Source: Actinomycetota bacterium (GTDB lineage: Bacteria; Actinomycetota; Thermoleophilia; Gaiellales; Gaiellaceae). Taken from it: a stretch of DNA of 6,503 nt. The translations under genes and the position numbers were made by a program. Location: assembly GCA_019236545.1 (NCBI GenBank), contig JAFAIV010000401.1:1-6503 (forward strand), in the 5' to 3' direction. Numbering within the stretch: position 1 is the stretch's first letter; each line of letters opens with the position of its first letter. Positions 1-6,186 of this stretch are shown piece by piece. The notes under the pieces were generated by a model. It was not told the origin of the DNA, did not search any database, and saw nothing but the letters and a program-made list of their open reading frames with translations.

Positions 1-11
1 TGCGGCGTCCA

Positions 12-371
12 TCAGATCTCGCGCTCGGGCCGCGTCCGATCGCCTCCCGCGTCGCCGGTGTTCGGCGTGCCGCGCGGCTCGACCAGGAGGACGTACGTCT
101 CCTCGTCGGCCTTCGGGCAGTGCTCGACTCCCGCTGGGACGACGAACGGCTCGCCCGGCCCGAGAACGACGTCGCGGTCGCGCAGCTGGATCGTCAGCCG
201 GCCCTCCAGGACCAGGAAGAGGGCGACCGTGTCCTCGTGCGCGTGCCAGACGAACTCGCCGAGCACCTTTGCGACGACGAGCTTGTTGTCGTTGTAGTAG
301 CCGACGATTGCCGGGCTGAACGGCTCGTCGAGGAGCCGGAGTTTCTCGGCCAGGTCGACGACGCCGTCCAC
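12..371 (-). CDS. Small single-domain cupin protein, one metal ligand missing
   Basis: A 119-residue protein that is essentially one cupin barrel. Cupin motif 1 runs from G38 to G57 and keeps H43 and H45 (WHAHEDT). Motif 2 runs from G71 to H84 (GPGEPFVVPAGVEH). The ending VEPRGTPNTGD resembles a family of small cupins, often annotated as mannose-6-phosphate isomerase-like, whose members usually read HEDTDELF after the first histidine. Here that stretch is HEDTVALF, so the usual Glu ligand is Ala50, leaving only H43, H45 and H84. Metal binding may be altered or absent, and the substrate is unknown. The start is GTG at 371, with AGGA 7 bases upstream overlapping the selB stop codon. It follows selB by 9 bases, so it is probably the last gene of that unit. 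The cupin fold is secure; its function and any link to selenium are not. Confidence 0.85.
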   Translation of the reverse strand: MDGVVDLAEKLRLLDEPFSPAIVGYYNDNKLVVAKVLGEFVWHAHEDTVALFLVLEGRLTIQLRDRDVVLGPGEPFVVPAGVEHCPKADEETYVLLVEPRGTPNTGDAGGDRTRPEREI

Positions 372-378
372 GGTGCGA

Positions 379-382
379 TCCT
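379..382 (-). promoter_or_regulatory. Ribosome binding site of the cupin gene
   Basis: Reading leftward, AGGA starts inside the selB TAG stop codon and lies 7 bases before the GTG at 371. This supports GTG as the start and suggests that translation of the cupin is coupled to termination of selB. Confidence 0.5.
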
Positions 383-2015
383 ACGCCCGCCGGCGCAGGA
401 CGCGCTCGTCCCCGACCCGGCGCGTGACGCCATCCGCGTCCATGCGCTCGAGGAGGAGCTGCGCCGTCTTCCGGCCGACGCCGAGGATGTCGCGTAGCCG
501 CGCGAGCGCGATCCGACCGTTCGCCTCGCACTCGGCGACGACAGCGGCGCGCGCCCGCTCGTACGCGTCGGTCGAGACCGCCAACCCGTCGCCGACGCGG
601 ACGAGCTTCTCCTCTCCCTCGAGGAACCGGGCGAGCGCGGCGTCGTCGACGCGCACCGGGTCGAGGCCGAGCTGCGCCTCGAGCGCCGCGGCCGCCTCCG
701 CGCGCGCGCCGAGCTCGGCGGCGGCGCCGGGCCGGTAGAGCTTCGCGCCGCGCCGCTCGAGGCCGAGCCGCGGCACGACGGCCTCCGCCCACGGCTCCGA
801 CGGGACGGGAACGCCCGGGTCGAGCGGATCCGCTGCGGCGATCCTCGCCTCCAGCTCGGCCCGCAGCTCCGCGAGCCACTCGTCGGACCACGCCCACTCG
901 CCCTCGACCTCCACGCCGAGACGCCGCAGCTCGTCCGCGCGCACCGGCGCGTGCACGAGCACCTCGCCGCGCTCCAGCCGTTCCATCCGCGCCTCGTCGG
1001 CGTGCCGCGGCGGCGCCGGGTCGAGGACGATCCCGCCGCCGACCGTCGTCGCCGCGCGGAGCACCACGCGGTCGCCGCGCGCCGCGACCACCGGCTCCGC
1101 GAGCCGCAGCTGCGCGAACCGCTCGCCCGCGCGCACGACACGCGCGACGACGTCGGCCGTGCCGTGGTGGACGTGGACGCGATCCGGGACGTCGGCCAGC
1201 GTCTCGAGCGCGACGTCGAGCCGGTAGCTCGGTCGGAACGCGCCCGGCGTGGCGAGGACGTCGCCGCGCCGCACCTCGTGCCGCTCGACGCCCGGAAGGG
1301 CAACCGCGACACGCTGGCCCGCCTCCGCGCGCTCGACCGCGCGGTCGTGCACCTGCACGCTCCGCACGCGCACGACCCTCCCGCGCGGTTCGAGTCGCAG
1401 CTCGTCGCCCTCGCCGACCGAGCCCGACCAGAGCGTCCCGGTCGCGACCGTGCCGATCCCGCGCACGGAGAAGGAGCGGTCGACGTGGAGCCGCGCCGGC
1501 CCGTCAGCTCCCGCGCGCGCGACCCCGGCGGCCGCCTCGGCGAGGGCGGCGCGCAGCTCGTCCACCCCGGCCCCGGTGCGCGCGCTCGTGGCGACGACCG
1601 GCGCGCCCGGCACGAGCTCCTCCGCCTCCGCACGCGCGAGCTCCAGCGTTTCCTCGTCGACGAGGTCGGCCTTGGTCAGCGCGACGACGCCGCGCTCGAT
1701 CCCAAGCAGGCGCAGGATCGCGAGGTGCTCGTGGGTCTGCGGCCGCGCGCCCTCGCCGGCGTCCACGACGAGGAGGAAGAGGTCGATCCCGCTCGCCCCG
1801 GCGACCATCGTGCGCACGAACCGCTCATGGCCGGGAACGTCGACGACCGACAGCCGCGTCCCGTCCGGCAGCTCGAGCGGCGCGTAGCCGAGGTCGATCG
1901 AGATCCCGCGTGACTGCTCCTCGGGGAGACGGTCGGTGTTCTTCCCCGTCAGCGCCTCGACGAGGGTCGTCTTGCCGTGGTCGATGTGCCCGGCTGTCCC
2001 GACCGTCAGCGGCAT
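381..2015 (-). CDS. selB: Selenocysteine-specific elongation factor SelB
   Basis: A GTPase related to EF-Tu that carries Sec-tRNA(Sec) to the ribosome and recognises the SECIS hairpin next to in-frame UGA codons. The G domain is complete: GHIDHGKT at residues 9-16, RGISID at 36-41 (switch I), DVPGH at 59-63, TKAD at 114-117 and SAR at 144-146. Translation-factor beta-barrel domains follow to about residue 335, including VDRSFSVRGIGTVATGTLWSG, which is typical of SelB domain II. The C-terminal part is made of winged-helix segments and ends in the characteristic GVGRKTAQLLLERMD and GVTRRVGDERVLR of the last, SECIS-binding wing. At 544 residues it is shorter than the 614 of E. coli SelB; the shortening seems to lie in the C-terminal linkers or wings. 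The ATG at 2015 gives the canonical N-terminus MPLTVGTAGHIDHGKTT. It lies 10 bases inside the end of selA, so the two are probably translationally coupled. Confidence 0.97.
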   Translation of the reverse strand: MPLTVGTAGHIDHGKTTLVEALTGKNTDRLPEEQSRGISIDLGYAPLELPDGTRLSVVDVPGHERFVRTMVAGASGIDLFLLVVDAGEGARPQTHEHLAILRLLGIERGVVALTKADLVDEETLELARAEAEELVPGAPVVATSARTGAGVDELRAALAEAAAGVARAGADGPARLHVDRSFSVRGIGTVATGTLWSGSVGEGDELRLEPRGRVVRVRSVQVHDRAVERAEAGQRVAVALPGVERHEVRRGDVLATPGAFRPSYRLDVALETLADVPDRVHVHHGTADVVARVVRAGERFAQLRLAEPVVAARGDRVVLRAATTVGGGIVLDPAPPRHADEARMERLERGEVLVHAPVRADELRRLGVEVEGEWAWSDEWLAELRAELEARIAAADPLDPGVPVPSEPWAEAVVPRLGLERRGAKLYRPGAAAELGARAEAAAALEAQLGLDPVRVDDAALARFLEGEEKLVRVGDGLAVSTDAYERARAAVVAECEANGRIALARLRDILGVGRKTAQLLLERMDADGVTRRVGDERVLRRRA

Positions 2016-3277
2016 GCGCGCACGGCCGCCGCGGCCTCCTCGGCCTCCGCGTCGGTCAACGTCAGGCAGTCGAGGAGGAGGCGGCCGTCGCGGACGACGC
2101 CGACGACCGGCGGGTCGCCGGCACGCAGCGGCGCCGCGAGCGACTCCTCGACCGCGCAGGCGAAGCTCGGCAGCTCGGCGAGCGGGAGCGCGCCGCCGCC
2201 GACGCGGCCGGTCGTCTCCTCGACCTCGCCGCCGGTCGCCGCCGCGAGCCGCTCGGCCCGGGCCCGGACCGTCGCCGCGTCCTGGCGGAGCATGCGCAGC
2301 GCCGGGATCCGCTCGGGCGCGTCGAGGTAGAGGAGGAGCGTCGCCTCCAGCGCGGCGAGCGAGAGCTTGTCGATCCGCAGCGCGCGCTGGAGCGGGTGGC
2401 GGCGGAGCCGCTCGACGAGGTCGGCGCGGCCGACGACGATCCCCGCCTGCGGGCCGCCGAGCAGCTTGTCGCCGGAGAAGCAGACGAGGTCGGCGCCGGC
2501 GTCGAGCGACTCGCGCGCGGTCGGCTCGCCCGGCTGTTCGACGAGCGAGCCGGAGCCGAGGTCGTCCAGGAGGGGCAGGTCGTGGCGGCGCGCGACCTCG
2601 GCGAGCTCGGCGAGGCGCGCCTGCTCGGTGAAGCCGACGAGCCGGAAGTTCGACTGGTGGACGCGCAGGAGCAGCGCGGTCTCCGGCCCGATCGCGCGCT
2701 CGTAGTCGGCGGCGCGCGTGCGGTTCGTCGTCCCGACCTCGACCAGCCGGGCGCCGGAGCGCGCGAGTACGTCGGGGATCCGGAAGCCGTCGCCGATCTC
2801 GATCAGCTCCCCGCGGGAGACGACGACCTCGCGGCCCTCGGCGAGTGCCGCGAGCGCGAGGAGCATCGCGCCCGCGTTGTTGTTCACGACGAGCGCCGAC
2901 TCCGCGCCGGTCAGCCGCCGCAGCACCCGCGCGAGATGGTCCTGCCGCGAGCCGCGCGTGCCCTCGCCGAGTGAGTACTCGAGGTTCGAGTAGCCGCGCG
3001 CGACCTCAACGATGTGTGTCAGCGCCTCCTCCGCCAGCGGCGCGCGGCCGAGGTTCGTGTGGACGACGACGCCGGTCGCATTGAGAACGCGCCGCAGCGA
3101 CGGCGCCCGCGCCGCCGCGAGCTCGTCGCGCAGGCGCGCCTCGAGGTCGCCCGGCTCCGCCCCGGCGCGGATCTCCTCCCGCGCCCGGTCGAGCACCGTC
3201 CGCGCGGCGTCGACCGCGAGCGGGTCGTCGCAGTCGCGTGCGAGCTCGTCCACCGACGGCAGGTCGCGCAACTCCAC
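2006..3277 (-). CDS. selA: L-seryl-tRNA(Sec) selenium transferase SelA
   Basis: A pyridoxal-phosphate enzyme that converts Ser-tRNA(Sec) to Sec-tRNA(Sec) using selenophosphate; in bacteria it works as a large ring. Its 423 residues match the family along nearly the whole length: LPSVDELARD at the N-terminus, LNATGVVVHTNLGRAPL (65-81), VVNNNAGAMLLALAAL (130-145), VVSRGELIEIGDGFRIPDV (152-170), VGTTNRT (181-187), LLDDLGSGSLV (236-246), the PLP-lysine motif FSGDKLLGGPQAGI with K271, and RALRIDK (298-304). It is a little shorter than E. coli SelA (463). The frame stays open far upstream of 3277, so the start is a choice. GTG at 3277 gives VELRDLPSVDEL, which aligns with the usual N-terminus, and it lies 17 bases after the stop of the PAS gene. 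No good Shine-Dalgarno sequence is visible. The TGA stop lies inside the start region of selB. Confidence 0.97.
   Translation of the reverse strand: MELRDLPSVDELARDCDDPLAVDAARTVLDRAREEIRAGAEPGDLEARLRDELAAARAPSLRRVLNATGVVVHTNLGRAPLAEEALTHIVEVARGYSNLEYSLGEGTRGSRQDHLARVLRRLTGAESALVVNNNAGAMLLALAALAEGREVVVSRGELIEIGDGFRIPDVLARSGARLVEVGTTNRTRAADYERAIGPETALLLRVHQSNFRLVGFTEQARLAELAEVARRHDLPLLDDLGSGSLVEQPGEPTARESLDAGADLVCFSGDKLLGGPQAGIVVGRADLVERLRRHPLQRALRIDKLSLAALEATLLLYLDAPERIPALRMLRQDAATVRARAERLAAATGGEVEETTGRVGGGALPLAELPSFACAVEESLAAPLRAGDPPVVGVVRDGRLLLDCLTLTDAEAEEAAAAVRACR
2035..2040 (-). promoter_or_regulatory. AGGAGG upstream of selB, poorly spaced
   Basis: Reading leftward, a full AGGAGG occurs inside the last codons of selA, 19 bases before the selB ATG. 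That is too far for a standard ribosome binding site, and the bases also encode the Glu-Glu pair of selA, so it may be chance. It could still help hold ribosomes for reinitiation at the overlapping selB start. Confidence 0.2.
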
Positions 3278-3294
3278 GACCGCAAAGAGTAGGG

Positions 3295-4089
3295 CTAGCC
3301 GCTCGCGAGGGCGGCGTCGGCGTCGAGGTCGTCGGCCTGCGCGCCGACCTCGATCAGGAAGCCCTGCAGGAAGAGGGCGTTGCCGCGCTCGTCGTACACC
3401 GGCACCGTCTCGTCGCGCACGTGGACGACGCGCCCGTCGGCCGCGATCAGCCGGTACTCGCCGCTGAACGTCGCCTCGGCCGCGTGCGTCCCGCTGACGA
3501 CCTGAAGCATCCGCTCGCGGTCCTCCGGATGGAGGCGGGAGATCCAGAAGTCGTCCTCGTGCAGCCAGCGCTCGGCCGGGTAGCCGAGCAGGTCCTCGAT
3601 CTGTGGGCTGATGTACGTCGTCCTGATCGGGAAGCCCAGGGGGTTGACGTAGGTGACGAGCTTCGGCAGCCGCTCGACGAGCGTGCGGAAGCGCGCCTCC
3701 GACTCGAGGAGCGCGTGCTCGGCCACGAGGCGCCGCGAGGCGTCGAGGGAGATGCCGCCGACGCCGACGACCACGCCGTTCTCGCGCACGGGCTCGACGA
3801 AGACGTCGAACGCCCAGCGCTTCCACGGCTGGACGAACGTCGTGGACTCGCCGGCGAGGGCGCGGCGGTGCGCGTCCATGATCGCGGCGCCGCCGTCCTC
3901 GGCGGGCGAGACGACGCGCTCCAGGCGGCGGCCGACGACGAGCGAGGGGTCGTCGATCCCGAGCAGCGTCAGGGCCTGGCCCGCGAGGCCCGTAAGGCGC
4001 AGGTCGGTGTCGGTCGACCAGATGAAGGCATGCGGCAGCTGGTCGAGGAGCAGCGACAGCTGTTTCGCCGGGTTGCGGCGGCCGAGCAC
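3295..4089 (-). CDS. Tandem-PAS sensory protein without an output domain
   Basis: A 264-residue protein, presumably cytoplasmic, since no signal peptide or membrane segment is visible. The first PAS domain spans about residues 12-118, from LLLDQLPHAFIWSTDTDLRL to VVGVGGISLDASRR. The second spans about 131-248, with ARFRTLVERLP, YISPQIEDLLGY (159-170), the PAS_3 signature HPEDRERM (187-194) and GEYRLIAADGRVVHVRDE. It then stops after a short acidic tail, where a kinase, GGDEF, EAL or HTH domain would normally begin. The LOV cysteine motif is absent and no heme ligand is evident, so the ligand is unknown. The start is GTG at 4089 with no clear Shine-Dalgarno sequence; the frame is open back to the stop of the preceding gene, so the N-terminus is uncertain. 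It lies 17 bases upstream of selA, probably in the same transcript. It could be a signal-binding partner or a decayed kinase. Confidence 0.85.
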   Translation of the reverse strand: MLGRRNPAKQLSLLLDQLPHAFIWSTDTDLRLTGLAGQALTLLGIDDPSLVVGRRLERVVSPAEDGGAAIMDAHRRALAGESTTFVQPWKRWAFDVFVEPVRENGVVVGVGGISLDASRRLVAEHALLESEARFRTLVERLPKLVTYVNPLGFPIRTTYISPQIEDLLGYPAERWLHEDDFWISRLHPEDRERMLQVVSGTHAAEATFSGEYRLIAADGRVVHVRDETVPVYDERGNALFLQGFLIEVGAQADDLDADAALASG

Positions 4090-4110
4090 GGATGGGTCAT
4101 CGGCACGCCG

Positions 4111-4130
4111 AGTCCCTGAGTTGAGGGACT
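4111..4130 (-). terminator. Perfect inverted repeat between the LOG and PAS genes
   Basis: Arms AGTCCCT (4111-4117) and AGGGACT (4124-4130) are exact reverse complements, with a 6-base loop. The repeat lies 4 bases after the TAG stop of the LOG gene and 21 bases before the GTG of the PAS gene. The position suits a terminator for the moaX-M50-LOG unit, although no T-run follows on either strand. The symmetric layout of about 20 bp would equally suit an operator for the PAS-selA-selB unit. The sequence shows the repeat; its role is inferred. Confidence 0.35.
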
Positions 4131-4134
4131 GGCC

Positions 4135-4839
4135 CTACTCGGCGTCGTGCTTCTCGGGTGTGTGCTGCGGCCCGTTCAGGCGCGTGTAGCCGTCGAGGAC
4201 CGTCCGCACCGCGACCTCGGGCTCGTCCGTGACGGTCAGGAGCGCGAGGTCGTCCTCGCCCACGGTCCCGGCCGGGAGCGCCCGCAGGCGGATCCAGTCG
4301 AGCAGCGGCCCCCAGTACTCCGTGTCGAGCAGGACGACCGGGAAGCCGAGCACCTTCCGCGTCTGGATCAGCGTCAGCGACTCGAACAGCTCGTCCGCCG
4401 TCCCGAACCCGCCCGGGAAGACGCAGAAGCCCTCGGCTGCCTTCACGAACATCGTCTTGCGCGCGTAGAAATGGTGGAAGGTCATGCCGAGGTCGACGTA
4501 GGGGTTCATCCCCTGCTCGTGCGGAAGCGCGATGTTGAAGCCGACCGAGAGGCCGCCGCCCTCGCGGCAGCCGCGGTTCGCCGCCTCCATCACGCCGGGG
4601 CCGCCGCCGGTGACGACCGCCCAGCCGGCCTCGGCGAAGCGGTGCGCCGTCGCGCGCGCGAGCTCGTACGGGCGCGTGCCCTCACCGGTGCGCGCGGAGC
4701 CGAAGAACGAGACCGCCGGCCGGTCGATCCGCTCCACCGTCTCGAAACCGAGCCGGAACTCCGTCTCGATCCGGCGCGTGTGGCGGCGCAGCTCCTCCTC
4801 GGTCTGGTGGGTCTGGAGAATCTCGCGGTCGGTGCTCAC
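4135..4839 (-). CDS. LOG / TIGR00730 family Rossmann-fold nucleotide hydrolase
   Basis: A 234-residue protein of the LOG family, often misnamed lysine decarboxylase. Family members cleave the N-glycosidic bond of (N6-modified) adenosine monophosphate to release the free base and ribose 5-phosphate. The two signatures are VTGGGPGVMEAANRG (76-90) and the catalytic PGGFGTADELFE (142-153, with E150). R127-K128 in YARKTMF is also typical. FFGSAR (45-50) marks the first Rossmann strand. A charged N-terminal extension of about 40 residues precedes the domain, as in many actinobacterial members. The start is GTG at 4839; its GTGA overlaps the stop of the upstream M50 gene, implying coupled translation. 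The physiological substrate is not determined by the sequence: bacterial members may make cytokinin-like bases or simply salvage nucleotides. No functional link to its neighbours is evident. Confidence 0.92.
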   Translation of the reverse strand: MSTDREILQTHQTEEELRRHTRRIETEFRLGFETVERIDRPAVSFFGSARTGEGTRPYELARATAHRFAEAGWAVVTGGGPGVMEAANRGCREGGGLSVGFNIALPHEQGMNPYVDLGMTFHHFYARKTMFVKAAEGFCVFPGGFGTADELFESLTLIQTRKVLGFPVVLLDTEYWGPLLDWIRLRALPAGTVGEDDLALLTVTDEPEVAVRTVLDGYTRLNGPQHTPEKHDAE

Positions 4840-5513
4840 AGCAGCGCCCCCGTCGGCTTCGTCGCCATCAGCCCGAGCACGAGCCCGGCCGCGACCGCGG
4901 CGTACAGCGTCGCGATCGCGAGCGCCCGGCGGCGGTCCGGCGCGAACGCCTCGACCGGCACGGCGCCCTCGAAGCGGATCACCGGCATCCGCCACGCCTC
5001 GACCGCGGAGCGGAAGACCTGGCCGCCGTCGAGGAAGCCGACCGGGAGCATGTTGAACGCGTTCAGGAGGAAGCCGAGGTTGGCGAGGACGGCGAGCTGG
5101 TGCGAGCCGTTCGCCGAGCTCCACGCCCAGACCGCTGCGCTCGCGATCCCGCCCGCGACCGGCCCCGCGAGCGAGACGAGCGCGTTCCGCCACGGCGAGA
5201 GGCCGGCATGCCGGATCGTCACGAACGCGCCGACGAACGGGATGAACGTCGGCAGCGAGACGTGCAGTCCCTGCCGCCGCGCCTCGGCCGCGTGGCCGAG
5301 CTCGTGGACGAGGATCAGCAGGACGAAGCCGAGCGCGAACGTCCAACTCCCGAACCAGAGCGTGTACGCGCCGACCGAGATGAAGAAGCCGAAGAACTTG
5401 ACGAAGAGGAAGCCCCACTTGAGCGCCGTCCCGCCGATCAGGACGGCGAAGCCGAGGAGGCGCTCGACGCTGCGCCGGACGATCCCGCGCTGACCGTCCG
5501 CCGCCGCGCTCAC
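4836..5513 (-). CDS. Site-2-protease-like M50 membrane metallopeptidase
   Basis: A polytopic membrane protein of 225 residues with both zinc-site motifs of the M50 (S2P) family: HELGH at residues 70-74, within hydrophobic FALGFVLLILVHELGH, and NMLPVGFLDGG at 154-164, where D162 is the third ligand. Hydrophobic stretches lie around 18-48, 50-70, 88-100, 110-130, 140-160 and 196-216, giving about four to six membrane segments. There is no PDZ or CBS domain, so it is the compact form. Related enzymes cut membrane-bound substrates such as anti-sigma factors; the target here is unknown. GTG at 5513 was chosen because its GTGA overlaps the moa fusion stop by 4 bases, and the same junction occurs at the other end with the LOG gene. 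The frame stays open far upstream, but only this start gives a sensible protein. Confidence 0.92.
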   Translation of the reverse strand: MSAAADGQRGIVRRSVERLLGFAVLIGGTALKWGFLFVKFFGFFISVGAYTLWFGSWTFALGFVLLILVHELGHAAEARRQGLHVSLPTFIPFVGAFVTIRHAGLSPWRNALVSLAGPVAGGIASAAVWAWSSANGSHQLAVLANLGFLLNAFNMLPVGFLDGGQVFRSAVEAWRMPVIRFEGAVPVEAFAPDRRRALAIATLYAAVAAGLVLGLMATKPTGALL

Positions 5514-6142
5514 GAGCCGCGCCCGATCCACTCCTCGCCGCCGGCGTACACCTCTTTCTTCCAGAGCGGGATCGTCTCCTTGAGCGTGTCGATCGCCTCC
5601 TTGCACGCGGCGAGCGCGGCCGCCCGGTGCGGGGCGGAGACGGCGATCACGACGCTCGGCTCGCCGATCTCGACGCGGCCGGTGCGGTGGTGGATCGCGA
5701 CCGAGCAGAGGCCGTGGCGCGCCGTGAGCTCGCCCGCGAGGCGCTCGAGCATCGGCTCGGCCATCTCCTCGAAGGCCTCGTACTCGAGGTACTCCACGTC
5801 GCGCCCGCGCGAGCGGCTGCGGACCGTGCCGACGAAGGAGGCGATGCCGCCGGCGCCCTCGTCGTTGACCTCCGCGATCGCGGCGGCCACGTCGAGCGGC
5901 GTGTCCTGGATGCGGAATGCGCCGCCGGAGACCGGCGGGATCAGCGCGACCTCGTCCCCGTCCGCGAGCGCGTGGCCGCGCTCGACGTACTCGCGGTTGA
6001 CCGCGTAGAGGAGGCCGGGCGGCTCGTCGCCGAGCCCGAGGCGCGGCCAGACGTCGGCCGCCGTCGCCACGTCGTCCAGCTCGAGACGGCTCTGCCCCGC
6101 GCGCTCGCGGAGGCCGGCGAAGAGGCGGACGGTGACGCGCAC
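5510..6142 (-). CDS. moaX: MoaD-MoaE fusion: molybdopterin synthase, both subunits (MoaX type)
   Basis: One 210-residue chain carries both subunits of molybdopterin synthase, which adds the two dithiolene sulfurs to precursor Z (cPMP) in molybdenum cofactor synthesis. Residues 1-74 are MoaD, a ubiquitin-like sulfur carrier: VRLFAGLRERAG at the start and IPPVSGG at the end. Residues 75-210 are MoaE: GIASFVGTVRSRSRGRDVEYLEYEAF, AIHHRTGRVEIGE, PHR (171-173), and the catalytic-lysine region DTLKETIPLWKKE with K188 and K195. The GG at 73-74, normally the free C-terminus that is adenylated and thiocarboxylated, is followed directly by MoaE. M. tuberculosis MoaX has the same arrangement and is reported to be cleaved after this pair. 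The start is GTG at 6142, giving MRVTVRLF; no properly spaced Shine-Dalgarno sequence is present, so the message may be leaderless. It is the first gene of the leftward run and overlaps the M50 gene by 4 bases. Confidence 0.93.
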   Translation of the reverse strand: MRVTVRLFAGLRERAGQSRLELDDVATAADVWPRLGLGDEPPGLLYAVNREYVERGHALADGDEVALIPPVSGGAFRIQDTPLDVAAAIAEVNDEGAGGIASFVGTVRSRSRGRDVEYLEYEAFEEMAEPMLERLAGELTARHGLCSVAIHHRTGRVEIGEPSVVIAVSAPHRAAALAACKEAIDTLKETIPLWKKEVYAGGEEWIGRGS

Positions 6143-6186
6143 TCTCTCGATATTGCCCGACGACGCACAATGCGAGGGCGATGGGC
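6143..6186. promoter_or_regulatory. Divergent promoter region between moaX and the ABC exporter
   Basis: About 44 bases separate the two divergent starts and must hold, or lie next to, both promoters. Its only AT-rich core is at 6149-6155, reading GATATTG rightward and CAATATC leftward. Leftward, CAATAT (6155-6150) lies 7 bases before the moaX GTG, the spacing expected of a -10 element for a leaderless message. No convincing -35 element is visible for either direction, so the rightward promoter may lie inside moaX. There is no room for a molybdenum cofactor riboswitch. Confidence 0.3.
6174..6178 (+). promoter_or_regulatory. Ribosome binding site that favours the ABC exporter start at 6187
   Basis: GAGGG lies 8 bases before the ATG at 6187 but only 2 before the in-frame ATG at 6181. 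Spacing therefore favours 6187, giving a protein that begins MFFHDRGEAPP. Confidence 0.5.

Noticed and set aside
1..20. TGA at the cupin end considered as a possible Sec codon
   Set aside because: The cupin domain is already complete before the TGA, no redox motif surrounds it, and only 11 further bases lie within the window, so a downstream SECIS hairpin cannot be seen.
951..1913. A 320-codon rightward open frame opposite selB
   Set aside because: It mirrors selB codons and shows no domain of its own.
1910..2974. A 354-codon rightward open frame opposite selA
   Set aside because: Low-complexity Arg/Ala/Glu-rich product, and selA on the other strand matches its family along its whole length.
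2975..2995. tRNA-like GGTTCGA-type matches, for example in selA, considered as part of a selC gene
   Set aside because: They lie inside conserved selA codons, with no acceptor stem, anticodon arm or long variable arm nearby. No gap in the window is big enough for a tRNA(Sec) gene.
3278..3826. Possible N-terminal extension of selA up to 3826
   Set aside because: The extension overlaps the PAS gene out of frame and is Arg-rich with no match to the SelA N-terminus; GTG at 3277 gives the normal family start.
4147..5493. A 448-codon rightward open frame opposite the LOG and M50 genes
   Set aside because: It is the antisense of two genes with clear catalytic motifs, its product is Arg/Ala/Pro/Glu-rich without recognisable domains, and long antisense frames are expected at this GC content.
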